Assembly (NCBI RefSeq): GCF_021018805.1
Contig: NC_086259.1
Coordinates: forward strand, 2,976,001-3,040,000
Reading direction: 5' to 3'
Origin: Prinia subflava
Taxonomy: Eukaryota > Chordata > Aves > Passeriformes > Cisticolidae
Length of the DNA: 64,000 nt
Shown: positions 36,594 to 49,600 of the stretch, one piece after another
How positions within the stretch are numbered: position 1 is the first letter of the stretch
Layout: each line of letters opens with the position of its first letter
Notes under the pieces: generated by a model
Seen by the model: only the letters and a program-made list of their open reading frames with translations
The model's database searches: none
Told to the model about the DNA's origin: nothing
Made by a program: the position numbers and the translations under genes

Positions 36594-39500
36594 GTAAGTA
36601 AAGGGTTAGAGTTTATTTGATATTTTTGTTTTGCTACTGCTGTTTCCAACAGGAATTGTATGTACTCGTAGAAAAAGGATGACTGCATACTGATAAAAAG
36701 TCTAAATCTTTAAAATAGAAGGTAGCTTTGCATGCCAGATTATTCTGGTTTCTTCCAAAGGTCCTGTACATCTGCATCTCCAGTTGAAAGGGAGAAGGAG
36801 ATATTGTTTCAAACACTTCTGGACCAGAGGCATGTAGAATTTAGTTTAAGAGAGGGCTGTACTCTAAGTGCAAGGGCAGTTGCAAAATTTGTCATTTGAG
36901 TTTGCTCTTGGACCTCAGATCCAAAGCTTAGCTCAGGTGATGGGGTGGAGGATTACAAGAGTGTTGGCTACTTTTAGAGAATTACATCAAGTTGCAGAAT
37001 GGATTAGATCTTACAAATGCCTATGTGCACAGACACCCTGACAAGAAAGTAGAGATCAGAATGTGTGAAGAGATCAAACTCAGTTCAGGTCAGGGAAGGG
37101 TGCTTCTGGATCTGTATTGTGCCAAAAACTTCCTATGAAGATTTACTTAGAGTTCAGTGATGTGTAATACAGCTGCAAATACAATAAAGTTTTCTCTGTG
37201 TGTATTACATGTCCACATGCTGTGCAGTATCACTGCAGGTAAAAGCAGACTGAATGGAAGCACCAAATACATTCCCATAAATGAAAAGACAGACCTATTT
37301 TTCTGATGTTTAATATATCAGATCATAACTTTCATACTTCACCTCCAAAGACATGGGTCGAAAAGCCTTTGTTTATAAAAATGCAAAACTAGTTTTGGAG
37401 GAGTTAATCACTGACATTCAGTGGAGGAGTTGTATTGGATTACCTTTGTAGCCTGTGCAGGAAGAGCGTAGGTATGTATTTTCACAGTGGAATGTAAATG
37501 TATGAAGAAAAGCAAATTAGTATTATCACCGATAAGCTCAAAACCTATTGTGGAAAACAAATTGAACCTCAGAAGTTAAAAAATATACCTTGTTGGCTAA
37601 AGTTCCAGGCACATCTTCTAGTGCTGCATAGGGAACTTCTTGAATTACAGATAGATAATTTCTTCTTAATACTGTAAAAACTTTTTAAAATCATCTTGTA
37701 CAATAGTTTATGTATTATCTTCAGCTGTGGTTAATATCTTACTAAACCCATCAAATACTAATTAATTTATTGCAGGGCAGTAGTTTTGATTTATGATTAT
37801 GTTGTGTTTGAGTACATAATACGCTATGAGCATTTTTTGATCAGGAAGGACATACCAACATAAAAGTGTATCCACTGTGTCCTTCAGTTAAATTTAGAAA
37901 AGAAGGTGTGTAGCATACAGGAAATCTCAGCATATGTTACTGAGAGAAGATAAGCCACAGTGCATTACGATATCTCATATTTAAAACTGGGATCTTTAAA
38001 TGGTGAGGCAGACCTCAGGGTGAGGGGTGTGTGTAGGAATCTTTCACTTACAGTCTCCAAGGACAGTTTACTGGATGGCTGTAGTTCTTAAACCACAAGA
38101 GCTCATACAAGACTCTTTGCAAACCCTTATTTTCTGCAGTACCGGAGAAGTCTTTAAAATATGTTTGGTTTTTATCAGCCTTAGGTATCTCAGTGTCAGG
38201 AAACCATAACCTACCAAACACATCGATCACTTCAGCATTCCAAAACTGCTGAGCAGTGCCCCTGCCTCAGCAGAGGTTTAACAGAGTGCAGTAACTCCTG
38301 CTGAAATGGTGTGGTGACACCGTGCTCCTGCTGAGAGGAGCTTTTCAGGTGCAGGTGGGGGCAGCAGAGGTGCCCAGGTGCGCAAACACCTGCCAGGCTC
38401 CAGCTGCTGCCCTGCCTGTCCCAGTGGCTGATACTCACAGAGCAGACTCTGCTCCACACTGCCTTCTTAGGATTTATTTTATTCACAACTGAGAATAAAA
38501 GAATAATAAGAAAAAGTGATATAATTTCTGTAAAGACAATTTAAAAACACACTCATTTTCCACAGTTAAAAATTGTGTTTCAGGAAAAGTCTTGAGGTGT
38601 AGCATACATGAGCAGCATACAAATTCTGCTAAGGCACTACCTGAGTGGTTTCACTGTGTGACTTTACAAATGTCTGCTTTGGGTGTAGAAGGGTGTGTGT
38701 GTGCATACAGAGGAGGCATTAAAATGACAGTGCAGTCATTTGTCTGTGTATATTAGCATTTGTAAATTTGCGTTCAATTAAGCTTTTTAATAGCTATGGG
38801 GAGCCCTCTGTTGGATAGTCTTAGGAAGCCCTGGACATGGGGAAAAAATAGAATTTATTTTTGGTGAAAAAGAGGTAAGAATATTTTAAGGGTTATTTCC
38901 ATTTCTGCCAGCATTTTGGCATAACATTAATTTAACTATTCATAGAGTTGTATGTAATAGAATTGGAAGATTGGGTATTTGGTATGATTTTTAATAAATT
39001 ATTCACTAGAACTTCATGTCTTTTTGCGAAGATTACGTAGTGGATATGAATAACATTCATGTGTTTTGCAGAAATGTGCTGCTCAGTTTTTATGTACAAA
39101 GCAGTGCAGTAAGTATTATAAATAAGTCAACTAAGCACCTGAATATTAAAAGAATATATTTGGAAGACTGTGGCTTTGCTTCTGTGAAATGCTTGAGTGC
39201 ATGCATTGTTTGCTCTTTTAAAAGTATAAGTAACAAGGATTTAGTTGTATCAAAATAAGATCATAGGCCAAAATATTTGTTCTATTTCATTTTTATATAT
39301 GTTTTTAAGGCTATTATTCTGACTTCTTTATCAAAAGCAGTTTAGAAAGTGGGTTTAGAAAAGCCTGGCTTTGTGATGTTCTTTTTTTAAAAATCAACCT
39401 ATATCAAGTAGGTTTATTGCTTCTGTAAGAAACTGGTATGGAATTGCACCTCTGATAGTGCATCATAATCCACACTTTTTATAGGTACAGCCTCTGCACT

Positions 39501-41450
39501 AAAAGATCCCAGTGCAAAGCAAAGGACTATCAAGGGAATTTCTGACACTTTGTGTTAATACACACTGTCTTGCTAAGCAGGGCGGTCCTTTTCAATCTGT
39601 TAAATATTAAAATAGCTATCTAACACTAAGCACTGTGATTGACAGAGAAAGAAACCAGTATTTTTAGGGAAGTTTAGGTGTTCAGGATACAGATGTTTAA
39701 CTGGCATGGATATTAAAAGCAAATATTGCAATAGCAGCAAGGCTGTGTTTTGTATAAATGATTCATGTACTACAGCATTCTGTGGTGAACACTGAAATTA
39801 TCCATTTGCTCTAAACCAAACCCTTTCCCTAAGCAGGTGTCTGTTGTCTCTGTGGTCAGAAAGGCCATCCAGATAAATGGGCAGGCTGAGTCACCATTGT
39901 AGGCACTTGGCCCTTGTACTCAGTATTAACTTTAAATAAAATCTCCTTCTTGGAATGTTGCAAATCACAGCTTGCAGTGATGATGTGTGGCCAGGCTGTT
40001 CACAAATACTGGTTTCCTTCTGTCACCTTAAAGCTCTGACAGCTTGGATTGGAGCTGAGCCCTGCAGTGACATTCACTGATCCTCTCCAGGTATCACCTA
40101 ATTGGATGCCAGGACCCTTTCTGGACCGAGGCTGTCACTGCAGTTGGTAGAAGGGAAAGTGCAGTCATAACCTAAAGTACTTGTTGTAGTTTACAATCCC
40201 CTGCCTACGAGAGGCTTCCACCATTTTGGGAAACCAAAGGTCTTTCAAAGTTTGGTGAGGACTAGAATGAAATGAAAATCTGCTACTCAAGAAGACAATA
40301 ACCCAAGTAAATTGAAGGAGTAGAGATCCGAGTCCTTTAAGCATAAATCAAGAGCAAATGTGCATCTGGAACTCCTGCTCATCGAATGGCAGCCCCCACG
40401 TGGTTCATTCTTCTGGGCAAGTGTCTCGTGAGCAGTTTTGCTTTTGTCCACACTGCAGAAACATATTGTTCAACTGTTAGAGGGCCCTTGTGGGAGGTGG
40501 AAACTCTGGTTTCAGTTCTCCTGTACTGATCTCTGACTTTGGCTGGAAGTTATGACTTGGCCCCGGGAAAGAGCACCCAGAACAAGTTCTGTAAGAGCCC
40601 GTGTGCTTCTGTGGAAAGTGGTGTCTCAACAAATCAGCATCTGCCATCTGGAAAATGGAAACTTCCTTAAAAATTATGAAAGCAAATTGCCTTGGGTCCT
40701 TCTTTCTGCCTGCTGCCCTTGCCCTGCTGCAGTGTGGAGTCACACCATGGCTGGGGGGAGAGGGGAGAACACTGAACAGCAAAGCCACGTGCAGCAGAGG
40801 GGGCCTGGGGCAAGGCAAATGTCTCTGCTCACCTTTGTGGTCTGCTGGTTTATTCTAGAAACCATCAGAGATGTGAACCTGAAGTGTATAGTTTATGTTT
40901 TGATTTGAGAAGTTTTGGGGTAAATTTGTAGTTTATTGCATTCAATTTGCAGCTTGGTGGCTTGTGGGTTCCTGGCATTGCCACGTGCCAAACACATGGC
41001 AGGAGTTGATTGTTCTGTTGCAGTTGATCAGCAGGGCTCCTGCAATGTTTGGTAAATAGAAAATGCTCCTGTGATCTTAAAATAAAGGTTGATTCTTCAT
41101 GGTGAGGCTCACACTTCGATAATAGAAATGTAAGAAAATCAGCTGACTCCAGATGTAACTGAAATGGATACAGCCATTACCTGAGGTGCTTTTCTGCAGG
41201 TGACATGAGTTGCATGTCTTGGTATTTCTATGGCATCTGACAAATGTACCTCAGTGAAAATTCAGCACTTTGTAAACAACTCTCATTGGCAGGATCACTG
41301 ACCTTCAAGCACTTAATGACATTTTTGGGTGTTAGTAGGTCCATTTTGGCTTTGCAAAATAATGAAAAATAATTGTCTATTTTGTTGAAAAAAAAAAAAA
41401 GAAGCATTTTAACATTTTGAAATATCCTCCTAAGTTACAATGTCAATGAA

Positions 41451-41482
41451 GAGCAGACCCTGGGCAGCCTCAGGGTCTGCTC
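41451..41482. repeat. Perfect hairpin, 12-bp stem, 8-base loop
   Basis: GAGCAGACCCTG is followed by GGCAGCCT and then the exact reverse complement CAGGGTCTGCTC. The stem is GC-rich, so the RNA hairpin would be stable. It lies just after a poly-A run. No gene is attached to it. Confidence 0.9.
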
Positions 41483-42699
41483 CACACCCCAAGGAAGGCA
41501 GGCACTCACCTGGGCAGGGCTGCTGGCAGCTGGAGGGGAACACTGCTCCTGGCTGAGCCAGGGCCAGAGGGGAATTTAGATTTATTGAGAGGGCTGGGGT
41601 GAAAGCATAAATAAAGGGAGTACAACCAGCACCAACTGCTTGGGAAGTGCAGCAGACCTAAGAGAGAATCCATTAACCTTGTATTTACAGTGGCACTATC
41701 TATTATTTATAAAATAAAAGTAGCTTTTAGAAGTTTAAATAGAAGCAGGTTGGATCATCTGACGGGATGATGTCTTTCATTTTATTTGACTGTTTCTTTT
41801 AACACTCACATAATTGATTACTGATGACTTATTTCATTGAAATAATTTATTGATTCCAATGACAGCATTGGGCAGAGTGCAGGATCCTTGGTGAAACAGA
41901 ATGTGTCTCACTGCTGTTCCCATGACATGCCCTCACTGCAGCAGATGACAATAAAAGAAGTTCTACCTGGAAATAGTTCATGTACCAGAAAGCTTTGTTA
42001 GTGTCACAATACCAAGCCCATCTGTCAGAAAAATACAATCTTAGCATAATGTTAAATGATTTAAATGTATCTTGGCTATATCAACAAGCAAGGTTATTGC
42101 TGAGTCAAATGATAGAACTGGGGATATGGAAAATTTTCTAGTATTGCAAAAGGCCTTTATCTGAATAGTTTAACTCCGAGGCATATTTTTGTTTCTACTT
42201 CTTTCCTTAATATCCCAGTGCAAATTTAAATCATCAGAATAATACTGACAGCAGGGGGCACTAAAATAAGAGCTGTGGGAAGAAGTGAGCTTTGCCCAAG
42301 TTTTCATACTGGTAACATCCTGTGCTTGCCAGAGCAAACACTCAGCAGCCCTCTGGGAGCACTGCCTTTACACGTATGTGCTCTGCTCAAGTTGTCAAAC
42401 TTGGGTTTGTTTCTTTCCCTTTGGCACTTGTACGTAGCTTTTGGTGTTTTGTTTTTATTATTACCTGTGGTGCTCTCAAAAGATCCTTCTAGCACCTCTC
42501 CTATTGTCATTTCAGAAGTTTTGTTCATCACAGGGAGTTTTTCCTGGCTGCAAGTGCAGGAAGTTGTAAAAGGTTGTTCTGGATGAAGCAGAGGGAAGAT
42601 GTTGAATGTTTGGAGCTTTTTATTTTTAATGACTGAAAAGGGACAAAGGCCAGATTTCAGGCTCCCTGGAGTGGCTGGTGACTCCAAGGTGTGTGAAGG

Positions 42700-42918
42700 G
42701 AAGGGTTAGGCTGGAGATCAGGGACAGGTTCTGCTTCCCCAGAGGTGCTGGCACTGCCCAGGGAATGGGCACTGCCTGAGGCTGCCCGAGCTCCAGGAGC
42801 CTTTGGGCAGCGCTGCCAGGGGGGCAAAGGGGGGATTGTTGGGGGTCTGGGCAGGGACTGGGGCTGGGCTGGGTGATCCTTTTGGGTCCCTCCCAACTCA
42901 GCACATTCCGTGATTCTG
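42700..42918 (+). mobile_element. CR1-type LINE, 3' end fragment
   Basis: Clear CR1 tail: a GGCACTGCCCAGGGAATGGG block, GAGCTCCAGGAGCCTTTGGG, then GGGCTGGGTGATCCTTTTGG, TCCCTCCCAACTCAGCACAT and the terminal TCCGTGATTCTGGGAAG. The ATTCTGTGATTCTG-like end is the CR1 3' terminus. It looks younger than the other copies because landmarks are well kept. It is in sense orientation to PEPD. Confidence 0.88.
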
Positions 42919-45900
42919 GGAAGAATATCACAAATGAAAGTTGCTTCTTGCAAGAGCTAGCCAGATTCAGTTGTTCATGGCTAAGCCTTCTATTAGCTAA
43001 AATAAAAGTTACTTTGCTGATTTTAATTCTTAGAACTCAAAGCATAATATACAGTTTTCTATAATTAAAAATTTGTCATGTGTAATCTATGCATATTTAT
43101 CTTTTCTATATACAGACACTATGCTTCTGCTGTATACATATCACATTGAAACGATATCTGCATATTTATTGTAATATTATACAGTTTTATGTGTAGGAAA
43201 TGCACTATTCGCTACTTTGGAAGAATGAGTAAGTGTTAGACTTCCTGTGAGTACTGAGTGGCTGTCATTTATTTCAGGAAAGTATTGGAAACATTTCAGT
43301 AAGTCTAGAAAAGATTTAGGTGAGCTTGAAAAAGGTATACCAGAAAAGATGATCAAAGTTTGTTGTTATCTCTTTTCCAAAGTATTTTTTTGAATTCTCA
43401 GTATTTTATCGCGTTGTACAATACTAGTATCAGCCTAGAACTAAAACTCATTTGTCCAGGTGGGGGCAATGTTGCATTTAAAAAGCAGGAACTGACCCTC
43501 TTTTTCCATCAGATAATAGAAGTCCTTCCTTTTCCAACCCAAGCCCTTCAGTGTCTGCTATTAAAACCATCTATCCTACGGTACAAAATATTGTATTTAT
43601 TACTTCTTGAAAGCACTGCTTGTAAGATCTCAGGATGTTAATGTGTCAGATGTAAATGCTCAACTGTTTTATGTGGGTGAGACTTGTATTTTCATTTGGC
43701 CTTGTGCACTTCTATGCATTTGAAGTTCAGTGCTGTAATAATATGCAAAAATTATGGTTAGCTGTAACTTTTCAGTCTGCAATTTTGAAACAGCTTGTTG
43801 GTAGTAATGGTTTTGTTTCTAATAATAATACAAAGTACATTGCTACTACTTACTGGTTGATTGCAAAATTAACTGGCTATCCATTTCTGAAATAATTCCT
43901 TTGGCTTGATTCCTCTTGTTTGATTAATATTTACTGTTTTCATCAAGTGTAGGTATTTTTCATTTTGTTGTACCTATGGACTATATTAATTTTATGCTAA
44001 TTCAGAAAAATTGAATTTGATTAAAAATGTGAAATGTGTTTGCTAGAATTAACAATAATTTTGCTGTAATTGAATGTGTTCTGTTAGTACTGGTTAATTC
44101 AGGCTGTGAGGTTGCTTGCTGTCAGAAATGTATAAGCCTTTTCACCAAAGCCTGATCACTAAGTATTAGTAGTGTGTTTGCTGTAACAAATTTTACTTTT
44201 CCTTAAAGTGCTGTATTATGGTCTGCCTTGTAATTTTTGCTGTCTGTAATGTCTGTGAAATGTCTTTTGTCAACTGTGAGTTTTATCTGTCAGAGTTTTA
44301 GTGTAGCAGTCCCAGCATATTCTGAAAAAAACCTGGCTGCTGTTGGACTTGTAATCTATTTTTTGTTGTGGTCTTCAACACAAATACGCATGAAGTGTGA
44401 TGGAAGTACTCTTGGTGGATGTTGCTTGTGTTGGATAGAATTCAGTAGCAAAATCTTTCTCATCAGTGTGGGGAACTCACTTGGGTAGGTCAAAGTACAA
44501 TTTTAGTGGGAGTCTGCCTGTCCTCTAAACTACTCTGTGGCTCAGAGGGAAGGCACAGTTAGTGCCCAACACAGCTTCTGTGTGCTCCCCCTGAACCAGA
44601 TGCAATTCCCAGTGCTTGTGTTCAAGTCAGTGTTGGGTGTTCTCTTGTGTCTGTGCAGAGAATCTCTCATTACCCACGGCAGAGCAGAGTCTGGCAGAGC
44701 CGCAGGGTCCTGCTGGGGCAGTGCTGCTCCACACCAGGGCTGAGCCCACTGAGGTGTTCAGGGCACTATTTCCAATTGCCTTGCACAGTGCAGTGCTGTG
44801 CTTCCACTCCAGGTGCTGCCATGAACAGTGGGTGTTCCTTTCAACTAGCAAAGAAGTGTTCTTACAGGTAAAATAACATGCTCAGCTGGGAGATAGGCAG
44901 CCTCCTTTTTGGAAATGCTAGTTGCTGCCTTCTCTACTGTGCTCTTGGCTTGAACTTTTGACTTGTCCATGGAAAGGCTAACAACTGTCTTCTCAGGGTG
45001 TTTTCATTCCATTGTCAGCTTCTGTATTCTAAAACTCCTGTGTGTTGCGTTCCATTTGAGAACTGATAATTTGGAGTTTGCTTGAACAATCAATGAAACA
45101 ACCATAGGCTGTCAGAAGAACTGAGTGAACCTGTGCCATTGGACACTGGCCCAGTTTTCATCATGGAAGGACACTGAAGTGTTAGCCTTTTACTTTCACG
45201 GGCACATGTGTGAGCATGCACATACACATGTAAGAAAGCTTGACAGTATTTACAGTAAAATCATTAAGTAGGGTCTGATGCCTCACCTGTTCAGTGATCT
45301 CTGATGGTTGTGTGTCAAAGCTGGGCAGCACAGCTCAGAGTGTCCAGCTGCTGAAAGGCTGAGTAGGCTTGTAGTTCTGAATGCCAGCAGCCAGGAATCG
45401 TGGCCTGTATTGGAAGTATCAAACTTTTACAATTCACTTTCAGTACCATCCATTTCTCAGTGGACGTCTAGAAAGGGACTGGTTTGATCAGCAGCAGAAG
45501 TTATTCACTTGCAAAGGTAGCTGTAGTGTTCTTACCCTGTGCTGTGCTGGTGAGACATTCTGGTGAGGAGCCAGTGAGGTTTGCTGTTGTTGCATTGATT
45601 GGGAAGTACTCAGCTGCCAGGACAGGTTTCTCCTGGATGTACCCCTCTCTTCCTGCAGCTCCTTGTTTGAGCAAGCCAGCTGCAGCCATGAATGCCCCAG
45701 ATACTGCCTTTCCAGAGGGGAGGCACCCAGTGGATGGAAACCAGCCAGAATGGAGGTTTGCTGCCATCTCTGCTGACTTTTCAGCAAGCTGTCTCTGCTA
45801 AAGAGAGTAAGTTGAGAGACTTACTAAATATGTCTGTTAAAATGGGTAATATTTAGGGTAGTAAAGACAGAAAAAAGAAATCATCCATTCAGCAAAGAGA

Positions 45901-46575
45901 CAAGTCAGATAGGTGACCCTTTGGTCAGAACTTCCCCTGAGCCTGCTCCTGGTCTCAGGCACACTGTCAGCATGGATCTGGCTGAGGTTTTCCGCTGCCT
46001 TCTGCATCTTGTGGAACCCTCATTGCTGCCACTTCCTTCCCCCAACCCAGCAGTACTGGCATGGTGTTCCCAGTACTTGTTATTTGTGGGCAGCACCTCT
46101 GTATCAGAAACATCCCTCTGCTTTAGCTGAAACACTGAGAATAGCACCTGGGGCAAATTTATCTGTGAACAAGCCCATCAGAAGATTTCTTTGCTCTTTG
46201 CTCTGGGCAAACAGCATTTTTAAGAAGACATTAATACAAACTGCATGGAGGTAGAAGAGGCTTTATATTTGATCATGGAAATTGATTGTTTTAGCACAGA
46301 AGCCTGAGGATCTCATCATAGATTTTTTCAAGAGATAAATGCCGTAAGCAAGGGACTCCTTCTTAGCCTGTGTATGAAAATAGCAATCTTACTAATGTAC
46401 GTGAGTGTTTACTGAGCCAGCTCTTATGTGCAGCTCATTTGGTAGATTCCGTGAGATTTACATTTCATATCCTATGGGAGGAATGGATCTGAAGGTCTGC
46501 TTGACACAAATCATTGTAAGAGAGGACACTCCCATACACTGTTGTTGGTTTTTTTCTCAGCATCAGGGCTGAAGC

Positions 46576-46612
46576 AGCTCCCTGCCGGGGTACAGCTTCC
46601 TGCCAGGGGTAC
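46576..46612. repeat. 18/19-bp direct duplication
   Basis: AGCTCCCTGCCGGGGTAC is followed directly by AGCTTCCTGCCAGGGGTAC, two slightly diverged copies. Confidence 0.85.
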
Positions 46613-49600
46613 AGCACCCACCTCCACACTGCTGCTCTGATTCTGTGAGCCAGTGTCCTGTGTCTGTGACAGTGAGGGGAAACCCTGAGCAGTGCAACAC
46701 CAACACCTGGTGAAGCTTTTGTGTTTGGTTGCTTTCTTTTATTTTTTCTGTTTTAATCCAGCCAGCTCAAACTTCTGTGTACTCTTGGTACAGCCACTGA
46801 AGTCTCTGTAGTTGGAATTGTAGAGATATAGGCAGGCAATCCTCTCTCCTTCAAAATTCAGTGTAGAGATACTTTTATCACATTCTTTCTATCTGAGCAA
46901 AGCTTAGTTAGTGGTGGATCTTGTCATCTGTGAGAAAAGTTTGAGACAAGCCTCCCATTATCTTTGAGATAATGTGGGAAAGCCTGTGAAGTGGGACAGT
47001 GGTACATGATGAGCAATAATAAAAAAGTTGTGGAGAAGGTAGACAAGATGAAAAGACACAGCTGAGGAGAAACAATAAGTGTGCGACCACATGGTAACCT
47101 AACTTGCAACTGGGTGGAAAGTAGTCATGCAGCTGTAACTGCATTTACCTGTGTGGCTACAGCCTCTTCTTTTGAACAGGAGGCTTAAACAAAAACTTGA
47201 TCACTTGTGAATACTCAGAATCAAATTTCCTACAGAAAAAGTATTCTCCAACACTTTTTAAGGTTATTCTTGACTCCTTGGGTGCTGATAACAACAAGCT
47301 GGCTTTAAACCAGTGAGCCAAGCCTGGCTTCAAGACAGAGCCAGTACAAGTTCCTTGTCTGCCATGTCAGATTGAAGCTGGTAACAGCAAGGCTTCTCTT
47401 TAAAAACCTCTTCCTGAGCATGGTAGGACTATACACTGTACTCTCCCAATTCTCTCTTGGGGGTTATGATGTTATCTTACCCAGTGTTGCTTTTTTAACT
47501 GATAACTCTTGGCTAGTCAAGATACAAGTGTATGAAAAAGTATATGTCACTTATCTCTCTGCTTTCTTCCTTGTGATATCATTTACAATAATTCATTCTT
47601 GTGGTCTCCTGTTAAACCACCCTGTTTCCAAATCAGTTGGCCTGTTTCCAAAACATATCTCATAGAAATGCTGATACCTAGCTCCCTTAAGCTTGCCTTA
47701 GAAGTGTTTAACCAAACAAACAGTTGGATTTTGTTAGCGTGTGAATACTTAAGGATTTAATTGCTGCATGAAGTGTAAAACACACAGTGCACTCTCTGAC
47801 CTCGGAGCAGAGTATGCTGAGATCACATAGCATAAATCTCCAGCTGGGGGTGACTTGCTTTTATGGCAATAAGGGGAGGACAAGGCTCCATGTACCTTTA
47901 TTCTGCTCTCCTAAGGCTGGCTGGCACCAGTTCATCTGTGTGGCTGCTCATAGGTGTGTTGATTTATAATAGCTCAAACCCCTAAAACCTCAGTAAATGT
48001 TGCTGAGTAAAGTGCTTCAGCATTCACACCTGTTTAACCTGAGGTGTGAGGAGGGCACAGTAAGATAGGGCAATATCAGTTTTGTAATTGCTAGTCTTGC
48101 ACAGCGCCCAGGGGAAGGGGAGGTTTTGTCCTGAAATAGACTCTGGGGAGGACGTGGGTCGCAGGCGGGTGCTGCTCAGTGGGACACTGTGTCGGGGTGC
48201 ATTGCACAAGGACGTCCACCTGCCTTTCACCCCAGTCTGCCACATTTACAACTGCACAAGAGGAATTCTTTCATAATTATCGTGAGGTGATCCAGCTCTG
48301 AGTGTACAGATCAGGCAGGTCTGTAGAGCAGGAAGGTGACAGCTTTATGTGTTAGCTCGTGGGAGTAGATGTAGGCTTCCCAAAAAATGCCTGCGAGAGC
48401 TTGTCTTTGGGCTGGGTTGGTGGTTGGATCATAACAATTCATACGCATGGCTCAGATATCCCAAATAAAGTATTGCTTCCCATTGTGATATTGGCCATAA
48501 TTTGCTTCATTGCCTGGCAGTTTCAAATTATTTGACAATAAAAGTGTCAGCAAGCCCATAAAAGTAAAACACATGCTTAAACGAAGATGATACTTTATTT
48601 TTTAAAAATGGCATACAGTGACTTTATGAAGAACTATGACTCTTTATAGTCCACAGTGTTCAAATTTAAAGTGTTACGCAAAGCGTTTCACGGTGCTTCA
48701 CAGTCAAAGGTTAAGAAAGCTAAAATCAATATCAAAATGCATATTATTTTTCTTGGCTTGAAAGCAAAAAATGTAACTATAAATCTGCATTTTGTGGTGC
48801 CAATATTCTGTGAAAATAACACAGCCATGTCTTACTCATCCATTTTGTTTCGGAGGGACAGGAGGGGAAAGGAGTTTAGTGCATCACGTTGTGTTTCAGT
48901 TCCAGCATTGACTTACAAACCTGTATCCACTTTAAAATTGACAGGACTTGAAATATTTCCACCAAACTTCCCTCCTGGGTTCCTGCAGGGGGAGCAGAGC
49001 CCCAGTTGGGTTGAACCTCTGCAGGGACTTGCTGGGAAGGGCTGGGGAGCTGCTGTGAGGAGGGGCAAGTCCAGCCAAGCCTTTCTGCAAGGCTGTGGCA
49101 TGTCACACACGTTTCTCCTTCTTCTTGACTGTGATACTGGTTTATGTGCAAAATGATTGAAACTTGTGAGTTGATATTTTTCCCTGTGAAAGGAATTAAA
49201 TCTCTTAGTTATTTCTGAAGGTGACTTACAAAGCAGGCACCTTGTATTCCAACACTGTTGGCTAATGTTGGATTACTGGTACATAAGCAAGGCATTCTGT
49301 CAGTAGAGCAACTGGCGAGTTATCATCTGGTTTTTCTTGTACTTTGGATTGTTCAGTTTTAGTTAGTAATGTTTTCAGTATTTTGTAATGTATTTTGTAG
49401 GCTTCACAAAACTGAAGCCTCCATTTGGAGAGCTGTGCCCATACTTCCAAGAAGTTTGGACTATTTCTGCTGTGCATCTTTTACTTGTGGTATGGCTTCC
49501 TAGTCATTCTAGAAAATAAATTGAAACAGTAGCATGGAATTTTCATGGGGTGCTTAGGTCTGCTGCCTGTTAAATCTGCTTTATACATCATGCACGTTTC

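Noticed and set aside
48656..49156. 166-codon + strand open frame
   Set aside because: No recognisable domain, no splice context, composition changes half-way, and it lies within a PEPD intron. A chance frame is the simplest reading.
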